Below, piece by piece: positions 34,108-46,283 of a DNA stretch of 64,000 nucleotides. The stretch comes from Sclerodactyla briareus (taxonomy: Eukaryota; Echinodermata; Holothuroidea; Dendrochirotida; Sclerodactylidae), in NCBI GenBank assembly GCA_026419785.1, contig JAODTK010005656.1, positions 124,001 through 188,000 on the forward strand, written 5' to 3'. The translations under genes and the position numbers were made by a program. Under the pieces are notes generated by a model that was not told where the DNA came from, made no database searches, and saw only the letters and a list, made by a program, of their open reading frames with translations. Numbering within the stretch: the first letter of the stretch is position 1; each line of letters opens with the position of its first letter.

Positions 34108-34495
34108 CTATCTGTCATATATTAAATCACCCATATAACTCGCCATTGACCACCCGCCAATGAGGGCTTTAAATTCTGGTTCCTTTCCTCGCAGCTTTAT
34201 AGCCAACTGCTTATTTTCATATGTTGGCCATTCAATTTGAAGGGGAGTGTTGCGATTGTGGAAACAAACATGCATAAATTTTCCACTTATCGGCATTGAA
34301 AAACATTTGCCAATCGAAGACCATGTAGAGATTAAATCAAAATCCAAGCTTTGCCCAATTGCAACATCTTCGTTCAAGCAACCCCCAATACAACTTGGTA
34401 TCCTCCGCAAACTTTTTTAACTCTGGAATGTATATCGAATCTTCAAGATCGTCGATATAAGCCAATATTACTTTCTAGAATTATTCTGGAGTAGA
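34108..34495 (-). pseudogene. LINE RT fragment with altered YADD motif
   Basis: Minus-strand reading gives LAYIDDLEDSIY, then LKKFAEDTKLYWG. A frameshift follows, and then DLISTWS, FFNADKWKI and a HNRNTPLQIEWP block. This matches the palm region of non-LTR reverse transcriptases (typical order: LYINDLEDS, KFADDTK, DLDKISTWS, FNADKCKVMH, NPNTPY). The catalytic FADD/YADD is FAED here, a substitution at an acidic position that would be expected to inactivate the enzyme, although the copy is already broken by frameshifts. The fragment is short (about 390 bp) with no clear ends. Clade not determined. Confidence 0.7.
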
Positions 34496-34499
34496 AACT

Positions 34500-36640
34500 C
34501 ACTTCTTCAGGACATCAGCTGGAACACCAAGCAGTTCATGACCACATAACTACACAGATTCCTCGAATGGGTTGAATAAAAAACAAGAATGCAACTCTGC
34601 TTAGTGAGTCCTTGCCTTTTTTCCCCGACATCTTCCCCTTACAAGGTTCAAGGTTGTGGCATCACCATGATGATTCAGCTATATCAAACCCAGCAAGATG
34701 TGTGTTGCCAACTCAAACCACAACTTGACACAAAACGACCCAATCACCTGCATATTTACTAACCGCAAGAGATGCTTGTTGCTTTTGACCAAGGTCAAAA
34801 AGTAATCTGAGGGCAATTGAAGTAAAATACTGAAAATAACCCTGTTAAGTAAGTGTATCTTGAAGAGAGAAGGTAAAGTTAAGATTCATAACCAGTGAGG
34901 TCCAACGTTTTCCAATCAGTGTGGGAAGTACCAGCGACCCGTAACACTGAGTCGGCAGACTGCAGGCAAGACTAAGTGATGAGGATCACGTTAGCGAAAT
35001 GTATCACTCATAAGTAACTGGTGTGGTCAAAGCAGATAGATTGAATGAAGTGGCAGTTCTTTGAATCGGACGACCAACATCATCAACATCAACAATTGTA
35101 AGAAAAAAAAAACTCCTTTTCGGAAGTATATGTGTGGGGAAGAGAAGTGCATTCTGCATACAGGCCTACATATTGTCAATTGCATCCCTCCACTATACCC
35201 TGGACAAGATGAGTCATTGTAGGTAACATTCAGTGTCCAATGCATGGGTCTCACATGGTGCGTCATTGTACCATATGGCGTTATAACTAATGTGACTGAG
35301 GGGTAATCATTGCCAGTCAATGTTCAATTTATACGGCAGAGTAGTCTGTGGTCTTTTAAAAGTGACTGTGGGTGTATCAATTTTCATTATTTTTCAGGTG
35401 ACTGAGGGGGTTCTTCAATTTGTTGACCCACCTAAGTCAATGACTCACCTTGTCTGGTGGTACAAGGGGTGGGTCATGCCCTTGACAAGTCCATAACTGT
35501 TCAAAATACTTGCATCGTCCATCAACTGTCTTATTGCCATTTTTAGGGTCAAAAAACTTTTCACGAGGCTTTCAAATTAAGATGATATTCCCTCACATGG
35601 GGGGTATGGCCACCCCAGCAGCACTCCCATAACAAATATACTTGGCTGCAGGGATAATAAATACAAATAGGAAATAGAACAGACAAGATCTTGCAATTTC
35701 TTAGTTTATATATATATAATATATATATTATGTGGGCTCAGTTTATGTTGATACAGAAGACTTCTGGCCCAATTGTTTAAAATGTGATTCTCCCGGCAAC
35801 CACTTTTCCCAAATAGCACATCCATGGGACTGTCACACCAGATAGATAGGCATGGGAAGAGAGAGATATTTTAGAGACTCAAAACCTACCCGGTTCTGCC
35901 TGGGGTACAGGGTAATGCCCTCACACTTTTTGCCTCAATAGCGAAAAAACTCCGCAATGTTGTGCCCTTTCCCATTTCAGAAGCATTCTTGACCCTTGCT
36001 TCTTCCCCCAACTCACTACCCTCTCACCGCTTCTACACACACCACAGTTGAGCCCCTAATTAGCGCTGTCAATGAATAGGTAATAAAAAGGTAATAATAC
36101 CAAAGTCAGGCCTGCCTGTCAAATGATTTACATCCTGGGAGTGGGCTTCTTTAAAGAGAAGTGTTAACCTCAATGTAAAAATCAGATAATCAGTAGGACG
36201 GGGCCTCAGAGAATAATTGGATTACACACTCTCAGTCCTCTGAGCATTGCCAGTGCAGGTACCATTTCCACACTGAAGTCTGAAAGGCAGTTCAAAGTTT
36301 TGTTTACCAGCTCACTCTCACACACACAATTTAAGAGATCTTAAATCCTTTTGGGGGGATTGGGCCAGACCCAAGTTGACCAGCCGAACTAATTGCTTAT
36401 TACCTAGTATACACACCCAACAATGCCGCAGAGTAGTTGAGAGGATTCTATAGGTGTTCGAATGAAACCTTGGCATTCCCCCCTCGAGTAAAATATTAAT
36501 ATAGGCCTATGGGAAAAATGCCAGTTGTCGCCCCCCCCCCCCTTCGCACCCGCCCATGATATCCATGGTTACTAATCCCAATTTTGTACCTTCCATGAGA
36601 AAATGCCACTGGGGATTAAATGTTAAGATGTAACACTAAA
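34500..36640. other. No recognisable gene; diverged repeat, AT tract, C12
   Basis: 35325-35440 is related to 13795-13930 (see that entry). A short AT microsatellite lies at 35708-35732 and C12 at 36531-36542. The remaining sequence has only short frames. Confidence 0.5.
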
Positions 36641-37390
36641 GAGAGGAAGAATAGCAAGAAGAGCGTTGCTGCCTTGCCAATTAGGAATGTCATAAAATGA
36701 GTTACGCATGCTTCAAAATAGGGCTACATTTTCAATTTTCATAGCTGCCTATGAAACCTGGGGGGGGGGTGCATGAAAGACCAAAATACCACACCACCAT
36801 AGAACACCACTAATGATCAGAAGGTACATATAGGCGGGTCACTGGTGCTAGCCAATATTTCAAACATCTCGGGAATAATGATAAACTAAACATTCAGAAT
36901 TTGTTCTGTCTCCAATGGGGGCGATATTGGTATTGGGGAGGGGGGGGGGGGGGAGGAAGCAACCCAGATTTCATGAGGGGGCAACAACAACACTTGGTGG
37001 TCATAAGTGGTGATATAAAACAAATTAGAGGAAGTATACGCAAGAAGAGGAGTTCTGCCTTGCAATTAGGAAATTGTCCGAGAAGCAGTGATGCAGCTTC
37101 AATAGAGCTACATTTTTTCAAAATTCATAAGGCTCTGCCTATGAAACAGGGGGGGGGGGGGGTTGCGTACAAGACCAAAATTGCCACCCCCACCCGTTAG
37201 CATCAACCACTCACTGATCAGGAGGTACATATAACGGCTGGTCACTGTGGAATAATAATAAAATGAAAATTCAAGAATTGTACGTCTAACTGGGGGAATA
37301 TTTGGTGTAGTCCAATTACCAAAACTATCAGGTGTGAATAACAATAAATGACAATTCAAGGAATTTGTGTACAAAGCCCACACAGGAATT
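36490..37390. repeat. Tandem duplication, ~385-bp period, poly-G in each unit
   Basis: 36641-36900 and 37028-37290 align block by block. Both have GAGGAAG.ATA, CAAGAAGAG, TTGCCAATTAGGAA or TTGCAATTAGGAA, GAGCTACATTTT, CTGCCTATGAAAC, a G tract (G10 or G14), AGACCAAAAT, CTGATCAGGAGGTACATATA, GGTCACTG and AATAATAATAAA. A partial third unit follows (37318-37370). Upstream, the C12 at 36531 and the G14 at 36940 occupy comparable positions in reverse complement, so those parts are not simple copies. Confidence 0.8.
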
Positions 37391-37559
37391 TGAAACTTAT
37401 ATACTAATAGATATTTTCATTCATTAGATATAATGCTGACGAAGCAGATGTCAAATGCCAAATTTATCCACATTTCAGTGTTTTTAACTGTCTTGACCTT
37501 CCACATTCATTGAGATGCTTGTGATAGAGTACCCCGTTAGTATGGTAGTGAATGATTTT

Positions 37560-38095
37560 TTGTTGTCTTTAACACGACGCTTCCGGCAAACAAAAAAAGC
37601 AAATCACCAGGTCGAAGTCAAATGAGGTCGAAGTTCAATTAGATTCAAATGAGGTGAAAGTCGGTCAACCCGAGGTATCCCAGACGAACGAAACTTTTCA
37701 TTATGACAGTCCTCCAAAATGTTTCGTTGCCGAGATATATGACGATTTTCTTATGGTGACCTTGAATGACCTTTACCTGGACACCAAAAAACAGTAGGGT
37801 TCATCCTCACTATGACATGCTACCCAACACACATTACCCAATTTGAACTTTGATAGATACTCGCGTTCGTTAGATATCGTGCTGACAAGCTTTTCGAACT
37901 TGCCCTCTCGTGAACCCTTTGAATGAACTTGAAACGGGCACCAAAACAATAGGGGTCATCCTCCCATATGTGCAAACCCACATACCTAATTTGAATCTTG
38001 ATACCAGTTTGCGTACGTTAGATATCGTGCTGACAAGGGGTGTCACACACAGCCACACACACACACACACACACGCACACACATACGCACGGTGC
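37560..38095. repeat. Two-unit tandem repeat ending in a (CA)n tail
   Basis: About 37735-37885 and 37905-38040 share GACACCAAAA/GGCACCAAAA, CA.TAGGGTTCATCCTC or CAATAGGGGTCATCCTC, CACATTACC-AATTTGAA, CTTTGATA and a final CGTTAGATATCGTGCTGACAAG. The second unit runs into an ACAC microsatellite at 38045-38090. Repeats with a GGGTTCATCCTC block, an AGATATCGTG..GACAAG end and a terminal CA tract occur widely in invertebrate genomes (from memory). Confidence 0.75.
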
Positions 38096-38109
38096 ATGAC
38101 TGCATAACT

Positions 38110-40730
38110 TCCTGTTGCCTTCGGCAGGAATCAAAAAACGACCAACAACGGTATAGGTTTCCTCTCTTTTTTGTTTACCTGAGTCCTGTGTATCCACGGA
38201 AAAGCCAATAATCAGTTATAAATGTAAAAATCGAACGTATGAACAGACAACGCTACAACAGTAAACGGTTATAGAGATATAAGAACTTATGACATCCGGA
38301 TACTCATGCAAATAAAGTGAGGGGAATTAGTTTAGTTAAATTATTCCATGAATACGTTATCTCTTCGGTGCGCCCAATTCGTGTAGTTGGAAATACATTT
38401 CCTGTCTTTTTCATAACACAATCCTGATACTCAGTTGCAGTGAAAACAAATTTCTTCAAACTAACCCAACTGGCCCGCATCCCTCAGAACGTGTGGTAGC
38501 AACAAAAAATTGGGATTAGCGGCGACATGAAATGTAACCCTTCCCAGAAATTTTGTTTTTTTCTTCTCTTGACGACCACATCATTTTTCACGAACGCTTT
38601 GACGATGCCATATCGTCTGGGATTCTCGTCTCGTTAAACATACGACGGTGGCGTCTTCATGACATCACGACAAAATATACTCCCAGTGGCTTCCGTTTTC
38701 TTTTCTTTTTATCATGAGTCAAATATTTCATTCGGATTCAAAAAAATAAAGAGAAAGTTACTGCGTCCCAACCTTCTTTTGCGGACCGGCTTAACCACGT
38801 GTCCCGCCACATCGAATGAACCATCTTGAAATAGAACCGAGAAGTCGTGGTTTTTCGAGTCATCTTGGTACCTCTTCGGAATTTCCGAAATTTCGATTTG
38901 TTAATTGGCAGAACTTTAGCCTTAGCAGGATTCTTGTTTCCGTTCTGGGGAGGATTTTTCCCCATTTGATTGATCTCAGCCACCTAACTTTGGGGATCCT
39001 CAAAATGGATGAGGAACCTCCATTCAGTTAAGGGTAATGACACTTTTCTGGTTCTGGGCATGATGCAGCTTGTTTTCCGTACTGCACAGCCCGTGGGCGG
39101 TACATGCACTGTGTAGGCCTATGACTTCTTCTCGAACAAATACTATTGCTGCATATAACATATATCTCCTTTTTTGTTTTTGCTAGAACGGCTAACTTCT
39201 CATCCTCTTCTTGTTTAACACCAATGTGTCAATGAAGGACGAGACACGAAAATCCATGAAAACTAGCTACCATTCATATTGGAAAAAGGGGCACAATCTG
39301 ATGGTGTAGAAAAACATCCAACCTCCAATTAAGGGTTCAATCCTTCCGTTAGCACAGCGTCAAAAGGGCGAGAATAGCGAGAGTTGTCGTTACAACGATG
39401 GGGCGTGGTATGATTCCCTTGATTTGATTGGTCCATTGGTATGGTTTGCCTATACCGTGTGGGAAAATAAACGCCGTTACCTCTAAAATGGTCTATCACT
39501 GTTGTTGGTACTTCGCATTAGTGAGACAATTGGTGCTCCAATTCTTCGCATCATGAAATAGCACCGTAAAAAATAGCGATATATTCACCAATGGTAAATT
39601 GATTGATAATGCATACATTACAAGTACATTAATATTCGCAATGTTGTGTACCCAAGCAACGGTTGATTTGTAATAACCAAACATTGTGTAAATATGATTA
39701 TAAAACAGGAATAGAACATGAATATCCATCATTATGCATGGAAAGATACCTAACTGAGATGAAAGTTTCTTCGAATATATATTTCGGTCTATGTAAATTA
39801 TTAATAGAAGGATGATAAGGATAGCTAAAAATGATAGGCCTAATAATATAACAATAATAATAATAATTAATAATAATAACAATAATATAATAGTTAATGG
39901 CAGTAGTATTGAACATACAGAATAACGGGGGGGGGGATAATTCTTCATCGTGCAACACTTAATATGCCAATAATATATTAACAATTCAAGTACAGTAATC
40001 TCCATCATGCACAGTTTTTTGTTTTGTTCATGCAACATTCGTAGAGGAAAATTACTCCGGACCTGCCACGAGTACAGAATTTTGCACTTTTGATCAAATA
40101 CCATACGACGACTTTTAAATAAATGTGATATGATCCACATGAACTGATTCAATAAAAAGGGAATAACACTGGTCAATTTCTATACCCCCATTGTTTTTGC
40201 TGGGTCCGTGCTTTTTTTTTATTCCTATACAACTATTGTATTGTGGCAATCCAAGCTCGAAAACAGTTCGAAAAAACCCCACACCATAAGCTAGAACTTC
40301 AGACCCACCCTATAAGTATTGAAACGATTTAGTATCGACAATCCTTTATGAACCAATCTTCTCCGTTATGAGGACACTCTTCTGGCGCGCAGCAGACCTA
40401 AACACTACTTGGGCGAAACCCGCCTATAGCGAATACTTTCGGGCCTTTTTTTTACACTCGAACATTGGTTATTGAGATATAGACAAAATTTACACATCAG
40501 CTAAATCCTACCGACACGTTGCCTCAAATGTACTTGTGAGTCGTTGGCGTCGCTGCGCAGTAGACCTGTAAGACCAACAAATATATCATGTCAGTAAAAC
40601 GGAACACAGTAGGCGGTGTGAAAGCAAAACATGAATGAATTCTTAAGGTCATTGGACTGTCTTCATACGATTATCCGGTCGTAGTGCCTTGAGGCTCGTT
40701 CCAAGGGTAATCAATCTTTCAATGGAATAT
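38110..40730. other. No confident gene; two doubtful ORFs
   Basis: The longest frame of the window (226 codons, minus, 39496-40176) crosses an AT-rich stretch with TAATAA repeats and a G10 tract. Its Leu/Ile-rich core comes from that composition and I reject it as a gene. A minus frame at 38738-38983 encodes a Lys/Arg/Asn-rich peptide (KNPPQNGNKNPAKAKV, later KFRKFRRGTK), opens directly after an AG and has balanced codon use. It could be an exon but lacks a good donor. Confidence 0.4.
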
Positions 40731-40734
40731 CTTG

Positions 40735-41165
40735 TTTAAAGGTTCCAGTCAGCCTTCATTTCCTCCTCCTGCCTAGCCACGAAGCCATTTCCTTGTAGTA
40801 ATCTATTGTATGACTGGATATAAAGAACTACCATTAAAAAAAAAATCCATTGAAAAACAAAAGTATCAGTAGAACTTTGTTAATTTTGTGGAAGTGATTC
40901 GCCTGTGTGGCAAAACTTATACATCTGTGGGGCCGGCCAGCTTTTTTTCTAATTCGAGAGAACTGATCACCATTTTCACTAGAATATGAATGATAGAGGC
41001 TTGTAATTTTGACTGAGGTTTTTTTTTTTTGTTTTTTTTTTTTGTTTTTTCTGTAGATGCTTATCGAACGATGGCATTCATTTTCAATATAATGATGCTC
41101 ATTGTCTCGAATATTTCAAAAGCCGAATGGAACTTTTACGGAAAGTCGTGCTTGGGCCAGGGACG
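40735..41165 (+). repeat. Unclassified direct repeat R2, copy 1
   Basis: Aligns with 43225-43625 in the same orientation. Shared blocks are AAAGGTTCCAGTCAGCCTT, CCACGAAGCCA, GTAGTAATCT..TGTA, GGCTCTTTT/AGCTTTTTTT then AATTCG.G.ACTGATC, CATTTTC.CTA.AA, GAGGCTTGTAATTTTGACTGAG, ACGAT.GGCATTCAT, TTCAATATAATGATGC, TCTCGAAT.ATTCAAA and ATGGAACTTTTACGGAA. This copy has long interrupted T tracts (41022-41050). Confidence 0.8.
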
Positions 41166-41169
41166 GCAA

Positions 41170-43220
41170 TCAGAGGGAAGTTTGCCTTCGACATCACTTT
41201 TTTATCCTTCTCGGATCCAATTAAAACGAGCATAGGCCCCCGAAAAAAGTCATTGATTGTTTGCTCTAGGGTCACCATAGTCTGTCTGTTGTGAAATGTA
41301 CGTTAGATCGAGTGAACCAATCAAAGGTAATCGAATAACGAACATGTATGCAAAGTTTACTAGCGTGTGAATATTTTAGCCTTAGTTAGCTACATCTTTG
41401 AGGCACAAATTATATAACGAGAAGAAAATTTGATACAATTCTCCTGAGAAGCCTATTAGAGAAAAAATCTAAAATGATAATTACAATAATTTAGTTCTTC
41501 ATAATTAATTCATTCAAATCCTGAAGCGAAACATCATCGATGAGTGAGGCTTAGGCCGAATATAAAACCACTTGTTAGACATGCTATCAGACAGAAAAAC
41601 GACCCAGGCACATGTGTTTACACTCTGGCAAATTGCGCGAAATGCTATACGGATCTGGTATTTAATCAGATCAACAAAACAATTTTCGCTTGATAACTGA
41701 TTCAGTCATGGAATAGAATGACGCGATAGTAATCTTACTACCGAGGTTAATAATACCAGGAATCTATTGGCTTACAGTGTCAACTGGCCACTTCTCAGAC
41801 GAGTCGCCTGCCGACTGATATTATTTCACGATGCTTCAACAAAGAAAGAAAAAATCGCTAATTCTCTGTAATTCAGTGAAGGTTAGTGACACGACTCTCT
41901 TCCCCATGACCATTTAGGTATTTCACGAAGTGGCACCAAACCTGATGAAGTAAATGCAGTCTGCGTCAACACCGAAGGTGGGTATTTATTTCCGCCCCCC
42001 CCCCCCGCCCCCCTCCTTCTCTCGCATTTCACGACGGTAATTGTTCTCCACGAAAGCCACTGAGCCTGCCATAATTTAATTAGCACAATTCAGGCTACCT
42101 ACCACGGCCCTTCAAATTGACAGAGACCGTTCAGATGTTATGCTAGGAAGGCCTAACTTTTTTCAGTCATCCACCTTGTGTTGCTAGTCGAGAAAACCTG
42201 TTTTGCCAAAACCAGACAATAGTGCCTTCCTTTTGTACTCTTTCAATATGCCCAGATTACAACAGTTCGATACGCACTGTATTGTGATAATTTCTGTGGT
42301 TGGCTACACTAACCCTAATCCCTGACACTAATCCCCTACCCGCTAACAAGAATATAAATGATACATACAATAAACTATAGCCAATCAGAAAGTTACCTCC
42401 ATGCGTTGTGTTACCAGCAGGATGCAACCGGTATCGACCCATCATGGCTAAAATGAGGTGGGAACTACTGCTCTCGCGGTGAGGAATAGGACACAATAAA
42501 TAGGAGTTTGTTAACTGCTATAGAGTGATATTTGCGTTCGACAAGCATTAATTCCCATCTGACAGCAGGTATCTCGTTCGGGCTGGTTACATGTGGACCG
42601 TGTAAGTTACCACATCACGTTAGTTGTAAAAGGTTGACGGTCATGCGGTCCTTCACTTCGAAATAAAGACGTAGAGAAATTGAAGATAACGATACAGTGG
42701 TGCAAGCTCGTTTTGATTAGTTCGAGAAGCTAGAGCGGGAGGCTCGTTCAAATAAATTGGAACCAGTCATTGTATACATCTTGGACAAATCTTGCTCACT
42801 CAAGGAACGGCGGCCAATACACTCTGACCTTTTGTAGCATGTTATATGATCGCCTCATGTGCGCTGTCGAGTACATTGTCGGAGGCACACCGGTTGAATA
42901 CGAGAGTTTAGTGACGCCTGAAAGTACTCCTAAACATCGACACTGAAGACGTAGAGGATGAATAAAACCAGGAACGAGGGAATTTGGAAGCTGGATTGAC
43001 TGAAGAGCGCCACCAGAGGATAAAAACTGACAGCTTTCGTGATCATCAGTTAATCGATGCACAGTTGGTTGAAAGACTTCCCTGTAAAAAAAAAAGTCCG
43101 AGTGAAAGAATGCCTGTAAAAAAAAAGTCGAGGCTGGGGTAAATCCTTACTTACATAAAGTTGCTATGGTTCAGTTAGTCAAAAAAAAAGCAGATATTCG
43201 TGTATCGATGTGCTTATATC
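41170..43220. other. No recognisable gene; interrupted C tract
   Basis: C12 plus C6 broken by G at 41995-42013. Small local duplication CCTGTAAAAAAAAAAGTC at 43081-43128. Short frames only. Confidence 0.5.
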
Positions 43221-43224
43221 AAAA

Positions 43225-43625
43225 GTGTGATTACTTTAAAGTTCCATTCAGCCTTAATTGTAGGCCTCCTTTCCAGCACGAAGCACCATACTGTAGATTA
43301 CTGTTGTAATGGCTTGATCATGAAAGAAAAAAAAATGTTGAACACGATAGTAATAGGTCGAAATTGTTAATTCGTGGATTGTCTCCTGTGGCGAAAGATA
43401 CTACATTGTGCGGACGCCGGCTCTTTTTCTTTTCAATTCGCGGACTGATCGCCATTCTCCTACAAGAATAGCATGATTGAGGCTGTTAATTGAGACTGAG
43501 TCCTCTAATAGATTCACCGGTATTTTTTTCGGGACGATAGGCATTCATGTTCAATATCATTGATGCACATTTTCTCGAATAATTCAAAGGATAATGGAAC
43601 TTTAACGGAATTTCCGTTATTGACT
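43225..43625 (+). repeat. Unclassified direct repeat R2, copy 2
   Basis: Second copy, about 2.5 kb downstream of copy 1. It lacks the T tracts of copy 1 and instead has ACTGAGTCCTCTAATAGATT at that place. Immediately downstream is a short TTA-rich stretch (43685-43715). Whether this is a local segmental duplication or two insertions of a dispersed repeat cannot be settled from this window. Confidence 0.8.
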
Positions 43626-43629
43626 CTGC

Positions 43630-46280
43630 CAGGCAAAGGTAGGTACATGGCCGCAACCACCGCGGTGGGTGGGAGGTTCTAGGATTTATTATTATTAACA
43701 GTATTATGTTATTAATATCACGTGGCAGAGTTATGGTAGTAGCAGTACTTACCCGGGATTGTCCCAGCACTCGTTGTCTATACCCTTCTCAGAAAGCATC
43801 GACTTTAGAACTTATTGAGTCCGATTCCAACTTTTCTTGAAATAAATGAATGAAGAAGACAGGGCTTAAATTAATTGACGTGAATCTGCACGAGAGCTAT
43901 CAAGTATGAGCTCGATTTTCGTGTTTTTGGTGGCCAATTACCAGCCGTTTTCTTCGGTGATCAGTTCTCTTGATAGATTGCTATGCGACTCATCAATACA
44001 GTGATGAGATGTTTTAGTCGTTATCGAGTGGGAACACCTGTGGATGACCGTGCTACGGTCAAAAGGATCGTGATAACTGCGCAAGTGGTCTACCGACTGC
44101 TGGATTTGCCTACCCTTGGTGTGAAGTCCATTCGATTTTGAACGGGCATTCTTGATACTCTCGACAAACTAGATGTGGCTCGATTTTTTCTGGCTACAGT
44201 ACCCTCTCTATTTTGTTGGTAAAGCGAGTCTTGACCCCCCCCCCTCCCCTTCCATCTTCGAACACGGAATAGTGCCCATGCGATCACTCTGACCTCACAT
44301 TAGCCCACTTTTTTACGCCTTTTTCTCACTGACCACTGAACATACGGGCACATGGTCTCGACTTGCTCGGGCTGTCAGCCTCATCGTGTCAGCGAGTAGG
44401 TATAGTAGTTGTGTGAAGTTCTCCATTTAATCGCCTCTTAAATACAGTAGTGTTGTGGTATTTGAGTACTGTCAATATGGTTCAACTTCTCCCCTTATTC
44501 GCCTCTTGTGAGCGACAAGCATGGATACCATTATCTAACTGGTCATGGGAGGGGGTGTGGTTCTATTAGCCTCATCAGTCCACTTGTGTGGTTACCTCTG
44601 GTGGTGTGTTTTCCCCCGGACCCTGCCATCTGCCAGACCACATTCCCTTACCACCCCACCCCTATCTCCCCCATGGGTTACCTTGTTTAGTTCAATCTCC
44701 ACGACATACAAGCACGCATACGACTGCTTAAAAAGCGCTATCTCCGAAGGTTATGGATGTGCGGGTGTTGAAGTTATACCATCTTACTTACCCTTGTTTT
44801 TGTTTGACGTCTGTTAGGCAGTATTCTCATCTCGTTACTGATCAGGGTTCGGTTCGCTAACTCGAACTGCGTGAATACGCTGTAACGGAAGGGAAAATAA
44901 TGTTAAATGGATACTCAGTATCAATTGGTGAATGCTTACACAGCACAAAATACACCTCTGAGTTGCTTTTTGTACTCCCGGGTCATGTACGCAATAGGAA
45001 ACACTAAACTGACGGAACTTCCAGTTCTGAGTGAACCACAACGAATTGAACCCCGGAACGACATCCGAGTATTTTCTTTCAGCCATTAGTCTCAAATCTT
45101 GTTCAAGTCACTCTGATTGTTTTTAATTTCCTCTCCGCTTTTTATTTAGCTGAATGTTTTATCACCGCACTTTCCATAGAGCTATCGGTCTCCATGAATT
45201 TTGTCATCAGAACGTCTTTGTTCAACTCGTTTGCGAGCAGGTGATGAATATGCAGGCCTTCACGTATTAGTATAATTACCAACCGAATGCGTCATAGTGT
45301 GACTACGAGTCAGAGGTCTGACAGATTTAACTAACCCAAGACTACGTAGAAATAACTGTTTTGCGTTCAACAGGATCACGAATCACAGTACCCACAAGCA
45401 CTATAATGTTTACCAACACACTGTTTCTGTAATACCAAGAGTCATGAAAACGTCGCTTACCGTTCTTACTTAGACTTTTGTGCCAATGTCACCATGTTTT
45501 CAATATTCATTGTCTAATAAGTAACCCGAGGGCATCACACTAGCATAATCGAGACAGTAGGTTCTCCTCCGAAAGAGTGGTTGATAATTTTTTCCGCTAA
45601 ACATCCACACTAGGAAAAGCAATCCAGTGCCCGATTACCTGGTTAGATGAACTAACTCTCACACTAAAGTTACCTTCGAGGAGGTTTACATACTCCTACC
45701 TCCCTACAGGTAACTTTGGTTACTTATTATTATTTGGATTATTAATTAAATAAATAATTAACACGGGTGTAACATGTCACACAGTAAAGTGAGATACGGA
45801 AGACTTACTGTTCATGACTTTCTGTATTACCAGATAACAGTTTGGGTGGTAAAAACATATATGAGTGATATGATGTGTGGAAACGAGACACTTTCATGGA
45901 GTGTAGTTCTGTACGTCTCTGTTAGGTAAAATGCAGTTCAAAACGCACAATTGTCTGAGTACAAAAACGCAATGATCACTAATGTATGATGATGAGAGGG
46001 AACAGACCACAGAAAAATCCTCAATTTTGAGACCATTGTGAGTGAAACAGACCAACGCCTAATCCGCAGGTTTATACATCACCTAATATTTTCTGCTTTA
46101 AGTTGTTCAACGAGACATTGTGAATGATGTGTACAATTGAACTGAACGTTGCCACGCTGTGTTGCCAACTGGAATCTCTTTAGTTTGACGCCGGTTCCGC
46201 TCTTGGGAAAACGAAGTTTAACTCTTACAACCACAGAGCTCATTTAACAATTACACTCATCACCAAATATTATTATGTTA
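43630..46280. other. No recognisable gene; C10 tract and one hairpin
   Basis: C10 lies at 44235-44244. A 10-bp perfect inverted repeat, AAAGTTACCT (45666-45675) and AGGTAACTTT (45708-45717), encloses a smaller imperfect GAGGAGG/CCTACCTC stem. Frames are short and unrecognised. Confidence 0.5.
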
Positions 46281-46283
46281 TAG

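Noticed and set aside
39496-40176. 226-codon minus frame with a long Leu/Ile-rich membrane-like core
   Set aside because: The core comes from a TAATAA-rich AT tract and a poly-G run. No domain, poor composition for a real protein, and an overlapping frame has the same bias.
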